The notes under the pieces are model-generated. The model was given only the letters and a program-made list of their open reading frames with translations. It ran no database searches and was not told the origin of the DNA. Positions 44,329 through 55,284 of a stretch of DNA of 64,000 bases are shown one piece after another. The first letter of the stretch is position 1; each line of letters opens with the position of its first letter. Source of the stretch: Microbispora sp. H11081 (GTDB lineage Bacteria > Actinomycetota > Actinomycetes > Streptosporangiales > Streptosporangiaceae); NCBI RefSeq assembly GCF_012999535.1, contig NZ_JABBWV010000003.1, positions 146,439-210,438 of the forward strand. Direction: 5' to 3'. The position numbers and the translations under genes are program-made.

Positions 44329-44805
44329 GTGCGAAGAACGCGACTTCTGGCGTCGTCCCTGGGATTGGGTCTGGCAGCCGCCTCGTCGTTGTTCCTGGCC
44401 ACCCCGGCTCAGGCGGAGACCGCAACCACCATCCTGCGCAGCTGGGCCACGGGCAGGTGCCTGGACAGCAACGCGGCGGGCAAGGTGTACACCCTCCCCT
44501 GCCAGTCCGGTAACAAGCACCAGCAGTGGGTGCGGGAGCAGGGGAAGCCCCTCCTGGACATCCGTCTCGGCACGGTCAGGAACGTCGCCACCGGGATGTG
44601 CCTGGCCACCAACCGGCCGGGCGCGATCTACACCACCAAGTGCGTGGACAACACGACCGTGAAGTGGCTGGAGGCCCGATCCAGCTCGGTGGTGTACCGC
44701 TACAGCTCCTACGTGACGGGCCAGTGCCTCGACAGCAACAAGGCCGGTGACGTGTACATGAGCAAGTGCGGCAGCAACTACCAGGACTGGCGGCCCGGCT
44801 TCTAG
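44329..44805 (+). CDS. Secreted ricin-type beta-trefoil lectin protein
   Basis: A 158-aa exported protein: basic start, hydrophobic core and AQA cleavage site near residue 28. The mature part is a single beta-trefoil of the ricin B family, with repeated CLDSN-type strands (RCLDSN, MCLATN, QCLDSN) and QxW-like HQQWV and YQDWR; six Cys probably pair. No catalytic domain is attached, so it is a carbohydrate-binding protein on its own. GTG 44329 follows GAGAGG. Confidence 0.85.
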   Translation: MRRTRLLASSLGLGLAAASSLFLATPAQAETATTILRSWATGRCLDSNAAGKVYTLPCQSGNKHQQWVREQGKPLLDIRLGTVRNVATGMCLATNRPGAIYTTKCVDNTTVKWLEARSSSVVYRYSSYVTGQCLDSNKAGDVYMSKCGSNYQDWRPGF

Positions 44806-44831
44806 CGTGCCGCGCCTGAGACTCGTCTGAA

Positions 44832-44877
44832 CGTGATCGGGCCCCGGCCGCGCAGGTGCGGCCGGGGCCCGATCACG
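44832..44877. terminator. Very strong bidirectional terminator
   Basis: A perfect 20-bp stem, 44832-44851 with 44858-44877, loop GCAGGT, between the convergent lectin and typA genes. Confidence 0.85.
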
Positions 44878-44887
44878 GTGACAGGCC

Positions 44888-46741
<1,854 letters not shown>

Positions 46742-47040
46742 AGTGAAGTCTCGCTCTGATTCGTCGGGGTGTCGTCCGCGTCCCGGGACTGAAGCGAGAC
46801 GCACATCCGCCGCAAGGCACGGCCAACCCATTTTAGTTGATGCCGATCGCCGCCACGCGCGCCTGCGGAACCCTCGATGAGAACACGCGTACGGCGACTC
46901 GCATTCCTCCCGTCCCCACGGCCCACGCGACCGAGAGCGGACCGGGTCGTTCGACGTCGTCCGGCGGCGGGGAGTTCAGGGCCGCGGCCACCCGGGAACT
47001 GCTGCCGTCGACGGACGATCCCCGTCGGACGGGAGGAGGA

Positions 47041-47820
47041 ATGGCGGGAAATAAGGTCGAGGGCATGACTCTCGCTGCTGCTTTCGGGGCGATGCTGCGC
47101 ACGGCGGATGGTGTCCGCATCGACGCGGCGCACACGCCCAACGGCTCACTCGATCTCGGCATCGTGGTCGCGCACGGCTTCACCGGGACATGGCGGGGGC
47201 CGGACACCCGGCGCATCGTGCACGTCCTGTCGCGGTTCGGCGGTGTGGTGTCGTTCGACTTCCGGGGGCACGGCCGGTCCGGCGGCCGGTCCACCGTGGG
47301 CGACCTGGAGGTCCTCGACGTAGACGCGGCGGTCAAGCACGCCCGCTCGATCGGCTATCGGCGCGTCGTCACCGTCGGCTTCTCGATGGGCGCCGCCGTG
47401 GCCGTACGGCACGCCGCGCTGCACGGGGGCGTGGACGCGGTGGCGTCGGTGAGCGGCCCGGCTCGCTGGTACTACCGCGGCACCAAGCCCATGCGGCAGG
47501 TCCACTGGGCGATCGAGCGCTGGCACGGGCGGCTGGCGGCCCGGCTGGTCAAACGCACCAGGATCGCGCGCGGCACGTGGGACCCCGTCCCGCTCCCGCC
47601 GTACGAGGCCGCGGCGCTGGTCGCGCCCACGCCGCTGCTGATCGTGCACGGCGACCACGACCCGTTCTTCCCCGTCGAGCACGCCCACCAGTTGTACGAG
47701 TGCGCGGGCGAGCCGAAGGAGCTGTGGATCGAGCGGGGGTACGGCCACGCGGAGGCGGCTGCCACCCCCGACCTGGTCCGCAAAATCGGTCAGTGGATCT
47801 CTCGAACCAAATCGCCATAA
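47041..47820 (+). CDS. Alpha/beta hydrolase
   Basis: A 259-aa hydrolase. The nucleophile elbow is GFSMGAA (catalytic Ser), the acid is in VHGDHDPF and the His in YGHAEAA. An oxyanion stretch VVAHGFTGT lies near residue 40. It resembles serine aminopeptidase/lysophospholipase-like enzymes; the substrate is unknown. ATG 47041 is preceded by GGGAGGAGGA. An alternative ATG at 47065 (MTLAAAFG) is possible. Confidence 0.85.
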   Translation: MAGNKVEGMTLAAAFGAMLRTADGVRIDAAHTPNGSLDLGIVVAHGFTGTWRGPDTRRIVHVLSRFGGVVSFDFRGHGRSGGRSTVGDLEVLDVDAAVKHARSIGYRRVVTVGFSMGAAVAVRHAALHGGVDAVASVSGPARWYYRGTKPMRQVHWAIERWHGRLAARLVKRTRIARGTWDPVPLPPYEAAALVAPTPLLIVHGDHDPFFPVEHAHQLYECAGEPKELWIERGYGHAEAAATPDLVRKIGQWISRTKSP

Positions 47821-47949
47821 CGGCCGTCTATGAGAAATATCAGGAGGCGGTGCCTCCTGCGCGCGGGTTCCGGGCGTCCATGCGGTGAGTCCGTAAAGGG
47901 GGGACCGGCGCGGTGGTCCAGCGTCGCGGGGGCGTGCTGGGCGGTTTCC

Positions 47950-47985
47950 CCGGCCCGGTACGGCACGCACGCCGTACCGGGCCGG
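47950..47985. terminator. Bidirectional hairpin terminator
   Basis: Perfect 15-bp stem CCGGCCCGGTACGGC (47950-47964) with its complement (47971-47985), loop ACGCAC, between the hydrolase and aldehyde dehydrogenase genes. Confidence 0.8.
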
Positions 47986-47995
47986 CGGGACGCGT

Positions 47996-49432
47996 TCAGC
48001 CCAGCCGGGCGATCGACTTCGTCTCCAGGTAGGCCGACAGGCCTTCGGGGCCGAGCTCCCGGCCCAGGCCGCTGGCCTTGAATCCGCCGAACGGCGTGTT
48101 CGGGTCGAGCGTGTGCATGACGTTGACGCCGTACGTGCCGGTGCGCACCCGGCGGGCGATGTCCACTCCGTGGTCGGTGTCGGCGGTCCAGACCGAGCCC
48201 GACAGGCCGTAGTCGCTGTCGTTGGCGATCCGCACCGCGTCCTCCTCGTCCTCGTAGGGGATCACGGTCAGCACCGGGCCGAAGATCTCCTCACGGGCGA
48301 TGCGCATGTTGTTGGTGGCCCCGGCGAAGACGGTGGGGGCGACGTACCAGCCCCGGTCGTACGGCCGGTCGAGGCCGCCGACGACCGGCTTGGCGCCCTC
48401 CTCGATGCCCGACCTGATGTAGCCCTCGACCCGTTCCTGCTGCCGCCTGGCCACCAGCGGCCCGATGCCGGTGGCGGGGTCCGCGGGGTCGCCCACCCGC
48501 TGGCTCGTCACCATCTCGGCCACGGCCTGGACGACCTCGTCGTACCGGCTGCGCGAGGCGAGGATGCGCGTCTGCGCCACGCACGCCTGGCCGTTGTTCA
48601 TCAGCGAGGCCATCGACAGGAAGCCCATGGCAGAGGGCAGGTGGCAGTCGTCCAGGATGATCGCCGCCGACTTGCCGCCGAGCTCCAGCGTGCAGCGCTT
48701 GAGCTGTTCGCCGCAGATCGCCGCGATCCTGCGTCCGGCGGCGGTCGAGCCGGTGAAGGCCACCTTGTCGACGCCGGGATGGGAGACCAGGTGCTCGCCC
48801 GCCTCGCGGCCGGCCGCGACGATGTTGACGACCCCGGCGGGGACGCCCGCCTCTCTGATCATCTCCGCGAGCAGGTAGGAGTCGAGCGGCGTCTCGGGAG
48901 CCGGTTTGACCACCACGGTGCAGCCCGCGACGAGGGCGGGGGCGAGCTTGGTCATGGTGACGAACTGGGGGACGTTCCAGGGGACGACGGCCGCCACGAC
49001 GCCGACCGGCTCGCGGCGGACGACCATCGGGCCGAAGAGGCCCGGCCGCTCCTCCTCCACGGGGAACGTCGCGCCGAGCCCGGCGTAGTACTTGAGCATC
49101 CCCAGCGGCTGCGGAGCCTGGGCGAGCTGGGAGAACGTGATCGGTGAGCCCATCTCGGTCGTGATGATCTCGGCCATCTCGGCCTGGCAGGCCTCGTAGA
49201 TCTCGGCGAGCCGTCCCACGACCGCCGCGCGCTCGGCGATCGTCATCCGCGGCCAGGGTCCGTTGTCGAAGGCGTCCCTGGCGGCCGCGACGGCCCGGTC
49301 CATGTCGGCGGCGGTGCCGTCCGGCACGCGGCCGACGACCTCCTCACTGTGGGGGGAGACCACCTCGATGGTGCCCGTGCCCGCGGGGGCCACCCAGTCG
49401 CCCCCGATGAACAGCGTCTCGTGCTGCAGCAT
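47996..49432 (-). CDS. Aldehyde dehydrogenase family protein
   Basis: A 478-aa NAD(P)-dependent aldehyde dehydrogenase. The Rossmann motif FTGSTAAGRRI is near 226, the catalytic Glu in LELGGKSAA near 247, and the catalytic Cys in NNGQACVAQTR near 283. It resembles broad-specificity medium/long-chain aldehyde dehydrogenases. It stands alone; the physiological substrate is not evident. Confidence 0.93.
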   Translation of the reverse strand: MLQHETLFIGGDWVAPAGTGTIEVVSPHSEEVVGRVPDGTAADMDRAVAAARDAFDNGPWPRMTIAERAAVVGRLAEIYEACQAEMAEIITTEMGSPITFSQLAQAPQPLGMLKYYAGLGATFPVEEERPGLFGPMVVRREPVGVVAAVVPWNVPQFVTMTKLAPALVAGCTVVVKPAPETPLDSYLLAEMIREAGVPAGVVNIVAAGREAGEHLVSHPGVDKVAFTGSTAAGRRIAAICGEQLKRCTLELGGKSAAIILDDCHLPSAMGFLSMASLMNNGQACVAQTRILASRSRYDEVVQAVAEMVTSQRVGDPADPATGIGPLVARRQQERVEGYIRSGIEEGAKPVVGGLDRPYDRGWYVAPTVFAGATNNMRIAREEIFGPVLTVIPYEDEEDAVRIANDSDYGLSGSVWTADTDHGVDIARRVRTGTYGVNVMHTLDPNTPFGGFKASGLGRELGPEGLSAYLETKSIARLG

Positions 49433-49675
49433 TGCCTGCCTCCTGATCGGGCGCGCCGTCGCGCACTCAGACAGACCGAATCATGTTCTGCTCTGCCTTG
49501 GCAATAGCGGCCCCGCGGCACGGGATCCACGCAGGTGAAGGCGTCGGCGGTGACCAGTCAGGACGGGAGGGTGTCCGGTCGCTGTCCGCTTTGAACCCAA
49601 GAGCTTCCCCTGATCCGGTAGCAGACCGTAAAGATCGTCTTCTATAGTTTCGGACCGAATACAAGTGGAGGTCAC

Positions 49676-50572
49676 GTGCGGTCGGGACGCTGGGCCAGGC
49701 TGGCGGTGGTCACCACCGCTCTGCTTGTCGCACCGTCCTTGTCGGGTGCGTTCACGGCCGAGGCCGAGCCGGACCTGCAGGCCAAGCTCCGCAAGCTCAC
49801 GCAGGAGGCCGCCGCGCTCCAGAAGGAGTACCGCGGCGAGATCCTCAGCCTGGAGGACGCCAAGAGGGCCGCGCAGAAGGCCTCCACCCGGGTGAAGAGG
49901 CTGCAGGCCGACCTGAGCCTCGCCCAGCGGCAGGTCGTGGGGTTCGCCCAGTCCTCGTACATGACCGGCGGCGCGGACGCCTCGCAACTGTTCTCCATGT
50001 CGGCCGACCCGAGTTCGCTGGCGATGCAGGCTTATCTGGGCAACGCCAGGACCGAGCGGCTCAACAGCTTGAAGGACCTCGTCGCCAACCAGAAGAAGTC
50101 GGCCCGCGTGGCCGCCGCGGAGATCGGGAAGCTGCAGACGCACATCAAGCAGCTCAAGGCGAGGCGCGGCGAGGTCGAGCGGCTGATGGCGAAGTACGGC
50201 TTCCAGGCGCCCGACGCCGGCAGCGGACTGACCCAGCGCATGGTCTCGACGCGTAATGCGATCATGACGCAGTTCCCGATGCCGTTCGGCGTCGGCTGCC
50301 TGCGCCCGGGCGATCCCGGGGAGCACGGCAAGGGCCGGGCCTGCGACTTCATGATGAGCGGCGGCGGGCGCATGCCGGACGCGGTCGCCAAGGAGCGCGG
50401 CGACGCCCTGGCCCAGTGGTGCATCGAGAACGCGAGCCAGTACGGGATCATGTACATCATCTGGCAGCAGCGCTTCTACGACATGCGCACCGGCGCCGGA
50501 TGGCGGATGATGTCCGACCGCGGCGGCGTCACCGCCAACCACTACGACCACGTTCACGTGTCGGTGCTCTGA
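49676..50572 (+). CDS. Secreted coiled-coil protein with ARB_07466/VanY-like C-terminal domain
   Basis: A 298-aa exported protein. A signal peptide (about 1-30) is followed by a coiled coil (about 32-180, with LQAKLRKLTQEAAAL), as in NlpC/P60 and RPF-type wall proteins, and a C-terminal domain (about 195-298) with the metal-site pattern of M15-like peptidases (HGKGRACDF and HYDHVHVSV). A role in peptidoglycan remodelling is likely. GTG 49676 has GGAGG upstream, and TATAGT (49643-49648) is a probable -10. Its 3' end overlaps the convergent beta-glucosidase gene by 19 bp. Confidence 0.85.
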   Translation: MRSGRWARLAVVTTALLVAPSLSGAFTAEAEPDLQAKLRKLTQEAAALQKEYRGEILSLEDAKRAAQKASTRVKRLQADLSLAQRQVVGFAQSSYMTGGADASQLFSMSADPSSLAMQAYLGNARTERLNSLKDLVANQKKSARVAAAEIGKLQTHIKQLKARRGEVERLMAKYGFQAPDAGSGLTQRMVSTRNAIMTQFPMPFGVGCLRPGDPGEHGKGRACDFMMSGGGRMPDAVAKERGDALAQWCIENASQYGIMYIIWQQRFYDMRTGAGWRMMSDRGGVTANHYDHVHVSVL

Positions 50573-51834
50573 TCCTCCAGGAACTTCCGCAGCCAGTGGT
50601 AGGACGCCTTCGGCGTGCGCTCCTGGGTCTCGAAGTCGACGTGGACCAGGCCGAACCGCTGGTGGTAGCCCTCGGCCCACTCGAAGTTGTCCAGCAGCGA
50701 CCAGACGAAGTAGCCCCGCAGGTCCACGTCCGCCTGCCGCATCGCCCGGATGTGGCCGTCGAGGTAGGCGATCCGCTCCTGGTCGTCGAGGCCGTCGTAC
50801 GAGCAGCCGTTCTCGGTGATGTAGACGGGCGGCAGCGCGTCGCCGTACCGGGCCCTGAGGCCGTCGAGCAGTGCGCGCAGGCCGTCGGGGACGACGGGCC
50901 AGCCGAAGGCCGTGGTGGGGACCCCGGAGATCTCCTCGAACCGGAACGGCAGACCGTCCCCGGCGGGGCCGCCGATCCGGGTGGGGTTGTAGTAGTTGAT
51001 CCCCAGCCCGTCGAGAGGCTGGGCGATGGTCTCCAGATCGCCGGGCCGCACCGGAAGTTCGACGCCGAACGCCGACAGATCGGGGTAGGCGCCGGTGAGG
51101 ACCGGGTCGTTGAACAGCCGGTTGTGCAGGATGTCGTACGTCTCGGCGGCGGCGAGGTCCTCAGGGGAGTCGGAGGCGGGCCTGACCGGGGTGCAGTTGT
51201 TGGTGACGAGCACCTGCTCCGCCCCGGCCGCCCGTAGCGCCTGCGTGGCCAGGCCGTGCCCGAGCAACTGGTGGTGGGCCACCGGCAGCGCGTCGAACAT
51301 GAGCGCCCTGCCCGGGGCGTGGACGCCCAGGCCGTACCCCTCCACCATGTGGACGAACGGCTCGTTGAGCGTGATCCACGTGCGTACGCGGCCGGCCAGT
51401 CGCTCGGCCACGACGGCGGCGTAGTCGGCGAAACGGCGGGAGGTGTCGCGGCTGAGCCAGCCGCCCTCGTCCTCCAGCGCCTGCGGCAGGTCCCAGTGGA
51501 AGAGCGTCGGGACGGGGGTGATGCCGTTCTCGCACAGCGCGTCCACGAGACGGTCGTAGAAGTCGAGCCCCGCCTGGTTGACCGCGCCGCCGCCGTCGGG
51601 CATCACGCGCGGCCAGGCGATGGAGAAGCGGTAGGCGTTGACGCCGAGGCCGGCCATCAGCGCCACGTCCTCGGCGTACCGGTGATAGTGGTCGCAGGCC
51701 ACGTCGCCCGTGTGCCCGTCGCGGACCCTGCCGGGGGTGTGGGAGAAGGTGTCCCAGATGGAGGGGCCTCTGCCGTCCTCCGTGACCGCTCCCTCGATCT
51801 GGTAGGACGCGGTGGCCGTACCCCAGAGGAACAT
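50554..51834 (-). CDS. Beta-glucosidase (glycoside hydrolase family 1)
   Basis: A 426-aa GH1 enzyme. The acid/base Glu is in TLNEPF near residue 157 and the nucleophile in YITENG near 340; the N-terminal FLWGTATASYQIEG is the family signature. It lacks a signal peptide, so it acts on imported oligosaccharides. ATG 51834 (MFLWG) fits the family start. It is divergent from a TetR gene with a perfect operator between, which probably represses it. Confidence 0.94.
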   Translation of the reverse strand: MFLWGTATASYQIEGAVTEDGRGPSIWDTFSHTPGRVRDGHTGDVACDHYHRYAEDVALMAGLGVNAYRFSIAWPRVMPDGGGAVNQAGLDFYDRLVDALCENGITPVPTLFHWDLPQALEDEGGWLSRDTSRRFADYAAVVAERLAGRVRTWITLNEPFVHMVEGYGLGVHAPGRALMFDALPVAHHQLLGHGLATQALRAAGAEQVLVTNNCTPVRPASDSPEDLAAAETYDILHNRLFNDPVLTGAYPDLSAFGVELPVRPGDLETIAQPLDGLGINYYNPTRIGGPAGDGLPFRFEEISGVPTTAFGWPVVPDGLRALLDGLRARYGDALPPVYITENGCSYDGLDDQERIAYLDGHIRAMRQADVDLRGYFVWSLLDNFEWAEGYHQRFGLVHVDFETQERTPKASYHWLRKFLEDQSTDT

Positions 51835-51845
51835 GGTGCCGCCTC

Positions 51846-51882
51846 TCCGAGCTAACATGAGTACATCTCATGTTAGCTCGGA
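51846..51882. promoter_or_regulatory. Perfect inverted-repeat operator
   Basis: TCCGAGCTAACATGAG (51846-51861) and its exact complement (51867-51882) flank TACAT. It lies 12 bp from the beta-glucosidase start and 28 bp from the TetR start, covering both promoters. Confidence 0.8.
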
Positions 51883-51910
51883 TGGTGCCGAAGCGGGAGA
51901 GAATGGCGGA

Positions 51911-52555
51911 ATGACCACAGGGGGAGTGCTGCGCCGCCGGCCCGCGCAACGCCGCAGTCAGGAGCGGGTCGGGCGGATGCTGGACGAGTGCGCCCGGCTG
52001 CTCGACGAGGTGGGGTACGCGGCCCTGACCACCAAGGAGGTCGCCCGCCGGGCCGAGGTGCCGATCGGCACCTTCTACCAGTTCTTCACCGACAAGCAGG
52101 GCCTCGTCCGCGCGCTCGCGCTGCGGAACCTGGAGGCGTACCTGGACCTGATCGCGACCCGCCTGGCCGACGCGCCGCCGTCCGACTGGACCGACGCCGT
52201 GGACCTGGTCGTCGACGAGTTCGTACGGATGAAGCGGACCACGCCCGGCTTCGGAGTGGTGGACTTCGGCGAGGTGCTCGCCGCCCCCGGCGGCCCTGCC
52301 CTGCCCGGCACCCAGCGGATGCTCGACGAGGCCCTGGAGAACAACGTCGTCGTGGCCGACCGGCTGCGTTCCCTCGTGGTGGAGTGGCTGGGGGTGGCGC
52401 CGGGCCACGACCTGTCGCGCGCCTTCGTGGTCGCCGTGGAGGCCGCCGACGCCGTGCTCAAACTGGCCTTCCGCGCGCACCCCGAGGGCGACCCCGACCT
52501 CATCGCCGAATGCAAACGCCTCGTCCGCCGCTACCTCTCGGACCACCTGGCCTAG
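51911..52555 (+). CDS. TetR family regulator (of beta-glucosidase)
   Basis: A 214-aa TetR regulator. The helix-turn-helix is at about 15-65 (LTTKEVARRAEVPIGTFYQFFTDKQGL region). ATG 51911 is taken because the helix-turn-helix begins 14 residues later; the upstream frame crosses the operator. Together with the perfect 16-bp inverted repeat it probably forms a local switch for the divergent beta-glucosidase; the inducer is unknown. Confidence 0.9.
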   Translation: MTTGGVLRRRPAQRRSQERVGRMLDECARLLDEVGYAALTTKEVARRAEVPIGTFYQFFTDKQGLVRALALRNLEAYLDLIATRLADAPPSDWTDAVDLVVDEFVRMKRTTPGFGVVDFGEVLAAPGGPALPGTQRMLDEALENNVVVADRLRSLVVEWLGVAPGHDLSRAFVVAVEAADAVLKLAFRAHPEGDPDLIAECKRLVRRYLSDHLA

Positions 52556-52563
52556 GCACGCGA

Positions 52564-52599
52564 AAGCCGGGCCACCACCTGCGGAGGTCAACCCGGCTT
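52564..52599 (+). terminator. Terminator hairpin after TetR
   Basis: Stem AAGCCGGG (52564-52571) / CCCGGCTT (52592-52599), followed by a second hairpin CGTGACCC / GGGTCACG at 52605-52625. They end the TetR message and may also serve the convergent wrbA gene. Confidence 0.6.
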
Positions 52600-52701
52600 C
52601 ACTTCGTGACCCCGAGTGGGTCACGCATCACTTATCGTATTCGACTCCTGCTGCCTCGCTCAGGCCGTTCCAAGAGTTCGAATGAGCGGGTGTGGCGCCG
52701 T

Positions 52702-53310
52702 TCAGGCGGCCCGGCCGGCGAGGAGCCGGGCCGTGATGGTCGCCAGGCGTTCGCCCTGGTAGCGGGCCGCTACGAGGGTCTCCTCTGAGGGAGCGCCCGC
52801 GCCGCCCCGGTGGGCGGTGCCGTACGGGTTGCCGCCCGCGGGGTACACCACAGGGTCGGTGTAACCGGGCGCGACGATGATCGAACCCCAGTGGTGGAAG
52901 GTGTTGTAGAGGGCGAGGATCGTCGACTCGTTGCCGCCGTTGGCGTTGTGGGCGCTGGCGAACCCGGTGGCGGGCTTGTCGGCCATGACGCCCTGCTGCC
53001 AGATGCCGCCCGTGGTGTCGATGAACTGCTTGAGCTGTGAGGCGATGTTGCCGTAACGGGTCGGCGAGCCGAAGGCGTAGGCGTCCGCCCACGCCAGGTC
53101 GTCCAGTGTGGCGACCTCCACGTCCTTGGTGGCCTCGACGTGCTCGCGCCAGGCCGGGTTGGCGTCGATGGCGGAGTCCGGTGCCAGCTCGGGCACCCGG
53201 CGCAGCCGGACGTCGGCACCGGTCTTCTCCGCGCCCTCGGCGACCGCCTTGGCGAGCTGGTGGACGTTGCCGGTGGCCGAGTAGTAGATGACCGCGATCT
53301 TGACGCTCAT
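52702..53310 (-). CDS. wrbA: NAD(P)H:quinone oxidoreductase, type IV (WrbA)
   Basis: A 202-aa flavodoxin-fold quinone reductase. The FMN phosphate loop is YYSATGNVHQLA near residues 9-20, and the family motif SPTRYGNIASQLKQFID lies near 80-97. It performs two-electron reduction of quinones against redox stress. ATG 53310 has GGAGGG upstream. It is divergent from a TetR gene, with twin operators between. Confidence 0.93.
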   Translation of the reverse strand: MSVKIAVIYYSATGNVHQLAKAVAEGAEKTGADVRLRRVPELAPDSAIDANPAWREHVEATKDVEVATLDDLAWADAYAFGSPTRYGNIASQLKQFIDTTGGIWQQGVMADKPATGFASAHNANGGNESTILALYNTFHHWGSIIVAPGYTDPVVYPAGGNPYGTAHRGGAGAPSEETLVAARYQGERLATITARLLAGRAA

Positions 53311-53340
53311 GATGACATGCCCTCCGAAGCGACGATCAAT

Positions 53341-53385
53341 CGGATAGTTATCCGGTTCGAAGGCAGTTAATCGGATAACAATCCG
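53341..53385. promoter_or_regulatory. Twin operators between wrbA and TetR
   Basis: CGGATAGTTATCCG (53341-53354, perfect 6+6 palindrome) and CGGATAACAATCCG (53372-53385, 5+5) are 31 bp apart, three helical turns, so a dimer on each would lie on the same face. Confidence 0.75.
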
Positions 53386-53431
53386 CTTTGCAAGCCGGAG
53401 AGTAGATCTCGAGTCCGGTAGCCTCGGGGCC

Positions 53432-54022
53432 ATGCCCCGCACCGAGCTTCCCGTCACCGGCCAGCCACTGCTGGAACGCGCGGACGCCGCTCGGAACCGG
53501 CGGAAGATCCTCGACGTGACCGCTCGCCTGATCGCGGAGCAGGGGCCGGAAGCCGTCACCATGAACGCCGTGGCGCACGCCGCGGGCATGGGCGTCGGCA
53601 CCGTCTACCGCCGGTTCGGTGACGTGAGCCGCCTCCTGCTTGCGGTGCTCGACGACGGCGAGCAGCGCTTCCAGCAGGCCTTCATGACCGGTCCGCCGCC
53701 CCTCGGCCCCGGAGCGCCGCCCGCCGAGCGGCTGCGTGCCTTCCTCCACACGCTCGCCGACCGGGTCATCGAGCAGGGCGAGATCATGGCGGCGGCGGAG
53801 AGCGCCTCACCGGGGGCCCGCTATCAGAGCGGCGCCTACCGCACCATGCACGCACACGTGTCCATGCTGCTGCGCGAGATGAGACCGGAATCGGACCCCG
53901 CGGTCCTGGCCCATCTGCTGCTCGCGCCGTTCGTGCCGAGCCTGCTCGAGCACCTCACCGTCGAACGCGGTGTGCCGGAGGACCGGATCAAGGCCGGCAT
54001 CGACTCCCTGCTCGGGCTCTAG
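53432..54022 (+). CDS. TetR family regulator (of wrbA)
   Basis: A 196-aa TetR protein. The helix-turn-helix is at about 25-70 (VTMNAVAHAAGMGVGTVYRRFGD region); the C-terminal domain is of the SbtR-like type. Divergence from wrbA and the twin operators make it the probable quinone-responsive repressor of wrbA, similar in logic to other TetR/quinone-reductase pairs. Confidence 0.9.
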   Translation: MPRTELPVTGQPLLERADAARNRRKILDVTARLIAEQGPEAVTMNAVAHAAGMGVGTVYRRFGDVSRLLLAVLDDGEQRFQQAFMTGPPPLGPGAPPAERLRAFLHTLADRVIEQGEIMAAAESASPGARYQSGAYRTMHAHVSMLLREMRPESDPAVLAHLLLAPFVPSLLEHLTVERGVPEDRIKAGIDSLLGL

Positions 54023-54365
54023 CGACGGCCGCTCGCCTCACCGGCGTGACGTGACCGTGGCCTGACGACCCAGACGCCCGTGCCGTACATCGCCGGCCCG
54101 AGCACGACGAAGGCGGCGGCGACGAGACGGCGCAGCCCTGGCGGCACGTACGTCGCCAGGGCACGAGTGGCGCAGCGTGCTCGTCGGCCGCGAAGACGGC
54201 GGCGATGACGCCCTATCGGTGAAGGCCAGCTAGACCGTTCCCGCCGCGAGCAGCGCGCCCGTGGCCGCGGGCTGCGCCCCGCTGCCCTCGAAAGGGCGTG
54301 ACGCAGCACCGCGACCTTCATCCGGGGCATGGTCAGCGCGACAGCCCCCGCCGCAGGCGCGCCTG
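54023..54365 (-). pseudogene. Possible decayed membrane-protein fragment; otherwise empty gap
   Basis: No intact gene lies in this 343-bp stretch. On the minus strand one frame ends in a membrane-like segment (GLRRLVAAAFVVLGPAMYG, then GVWVV) and stops near 54019, but the upstream part of that frame is Arg-rich noise and no start fits. It could be the 3' remnant of a transporter of the TMEM165/GDT1 type; the resemblance is slight. Confidence 0.2.
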
Positions 54366-55277
54366 TCAGGCGGGTGCGTCGAGACGGGCGATCTGCTCGT
54401 CGCCGAGCTTGACGTCGACGAGCAGCTCTTCGAGCTGGGCGACCGAGCTGACACCCACGATCGGGATGACGTCCTGCGCCCGCAGCCAGGCGAGCACGAC
54501 CTGGTTGCGCGTCGCGCCGAGCTCGCCGGCCACCTCGTCCAGGGCCGCCAGCCGCCTCGTGGTGCCCGGGTGTTCGTAGTGCTCGGGCAGCGGCTTGCCG
54601 GCGTACGCGCCCGCGAGCAGCGAAGTGTAGGCCCACAGGGTCAGGTCGCCCTCGGAGCGTACGTAGTCGAGCTGTTCCTCGGTGGCCAGGGTGTGGCCGC
54701 CCTCGGGCAGCCGTACGCCGGGCCGGGGGTGGAGGTAGGAGTAGCGGAGCTGCACGTGACGGTATCGGGCGCCGCCACGGGCCGCCGCGAGCGAGCGGGC
54801 CCGCTCCAGCCGCCACACCGCGTGGTTGCTCGCGCCGATCTCCTTGGCCTTACCCGCGAGCACCAGTTCGTCGAAGGTGGCGACCGTCTCCTCCAGCGGC
54901 GTCGACCTGTCGTCGATGTGCGCCCAGTAGACGTCGACGTGATCGGTGCCGAGGCGGCGCAGGCTGCCCTCGATCGCGGCCCGGATCACGTCGGCGGACA
55001 GGCCCTCGGCGGCGTCGAGCGTACGGGCGCCGGTCTCGGCCGGGCGGGCGCCGCACTTGGTGCTGAGCACCACCCTGTCCCGGATGCGCCGGGAGGCGAG
55101 CCACCGGCCGATGGTGGCCTCGCTCTCGTCGCCGGTCGCGCCGTCGAGCCAGAACGGATAGTTGTTGGCCGTGTCGAGCATCGTTCCGCCGCCTTCGACG
55201 AAGCGGTCGAGGATGGCGAACGAGGTCGCCTCGTCCACAGTGGTCCCGAAGGGGATCGTTCCCAGAGCGATTCTCAT
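54366..55277 (-). CDS. Aldo/keto reductase
   Basis: A 303-aa NADPH-dependent aldo/keto reductase. The TIM-barrel signature includes LDTANNYPFW near the N-terminus (Asp and Tyr of the tetrad), LSTKCGARP (Lys) and YWAHIDD (His), with SNHAVWRL after. ATG 55277 (MRIALGTI) is chosen: a promoter with a MerR-type 19-bp spacer puts the transcript start at this ATG. It is divergent from its likely regulator, a MerR protein. Confidence 0.9.
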   Translation of the reverse strand: MRIALGTIPFGTTVDEATSFAILDRFVEGGGTMLDTANNYPFWLDGATGDESEATIGRWLASRRIRDRVVLSTKCGARPAETGARTLDAAEGLSADVIRAAIEGSLRRLGTDHVDVYWAHIDDRSTPLEETVATFDELVLAGKAKEIGASNHAVWRLERARSLAAARGGARYRHVQLRYSYLHPRPGVRLPEGGHTLATEEQLDYVRSEGDLTLWAYTSLLAGAYAGKPLPEHYEHPGTTRRLAALDEVAGELGATRNQVVLAWLRAQDVIPIVGVSSVAQLEELLVDVKLGDEQIARLDAPA

Positions 55278-55284
55278 GTCGATC

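Noticed and set aside
47830-48081. 83-codon plus-strand frame after the hydrolase
   Set aside because: It runs through a perfect terminator hairpin and into the antisense of the aldehyde dehydrogenase gene.
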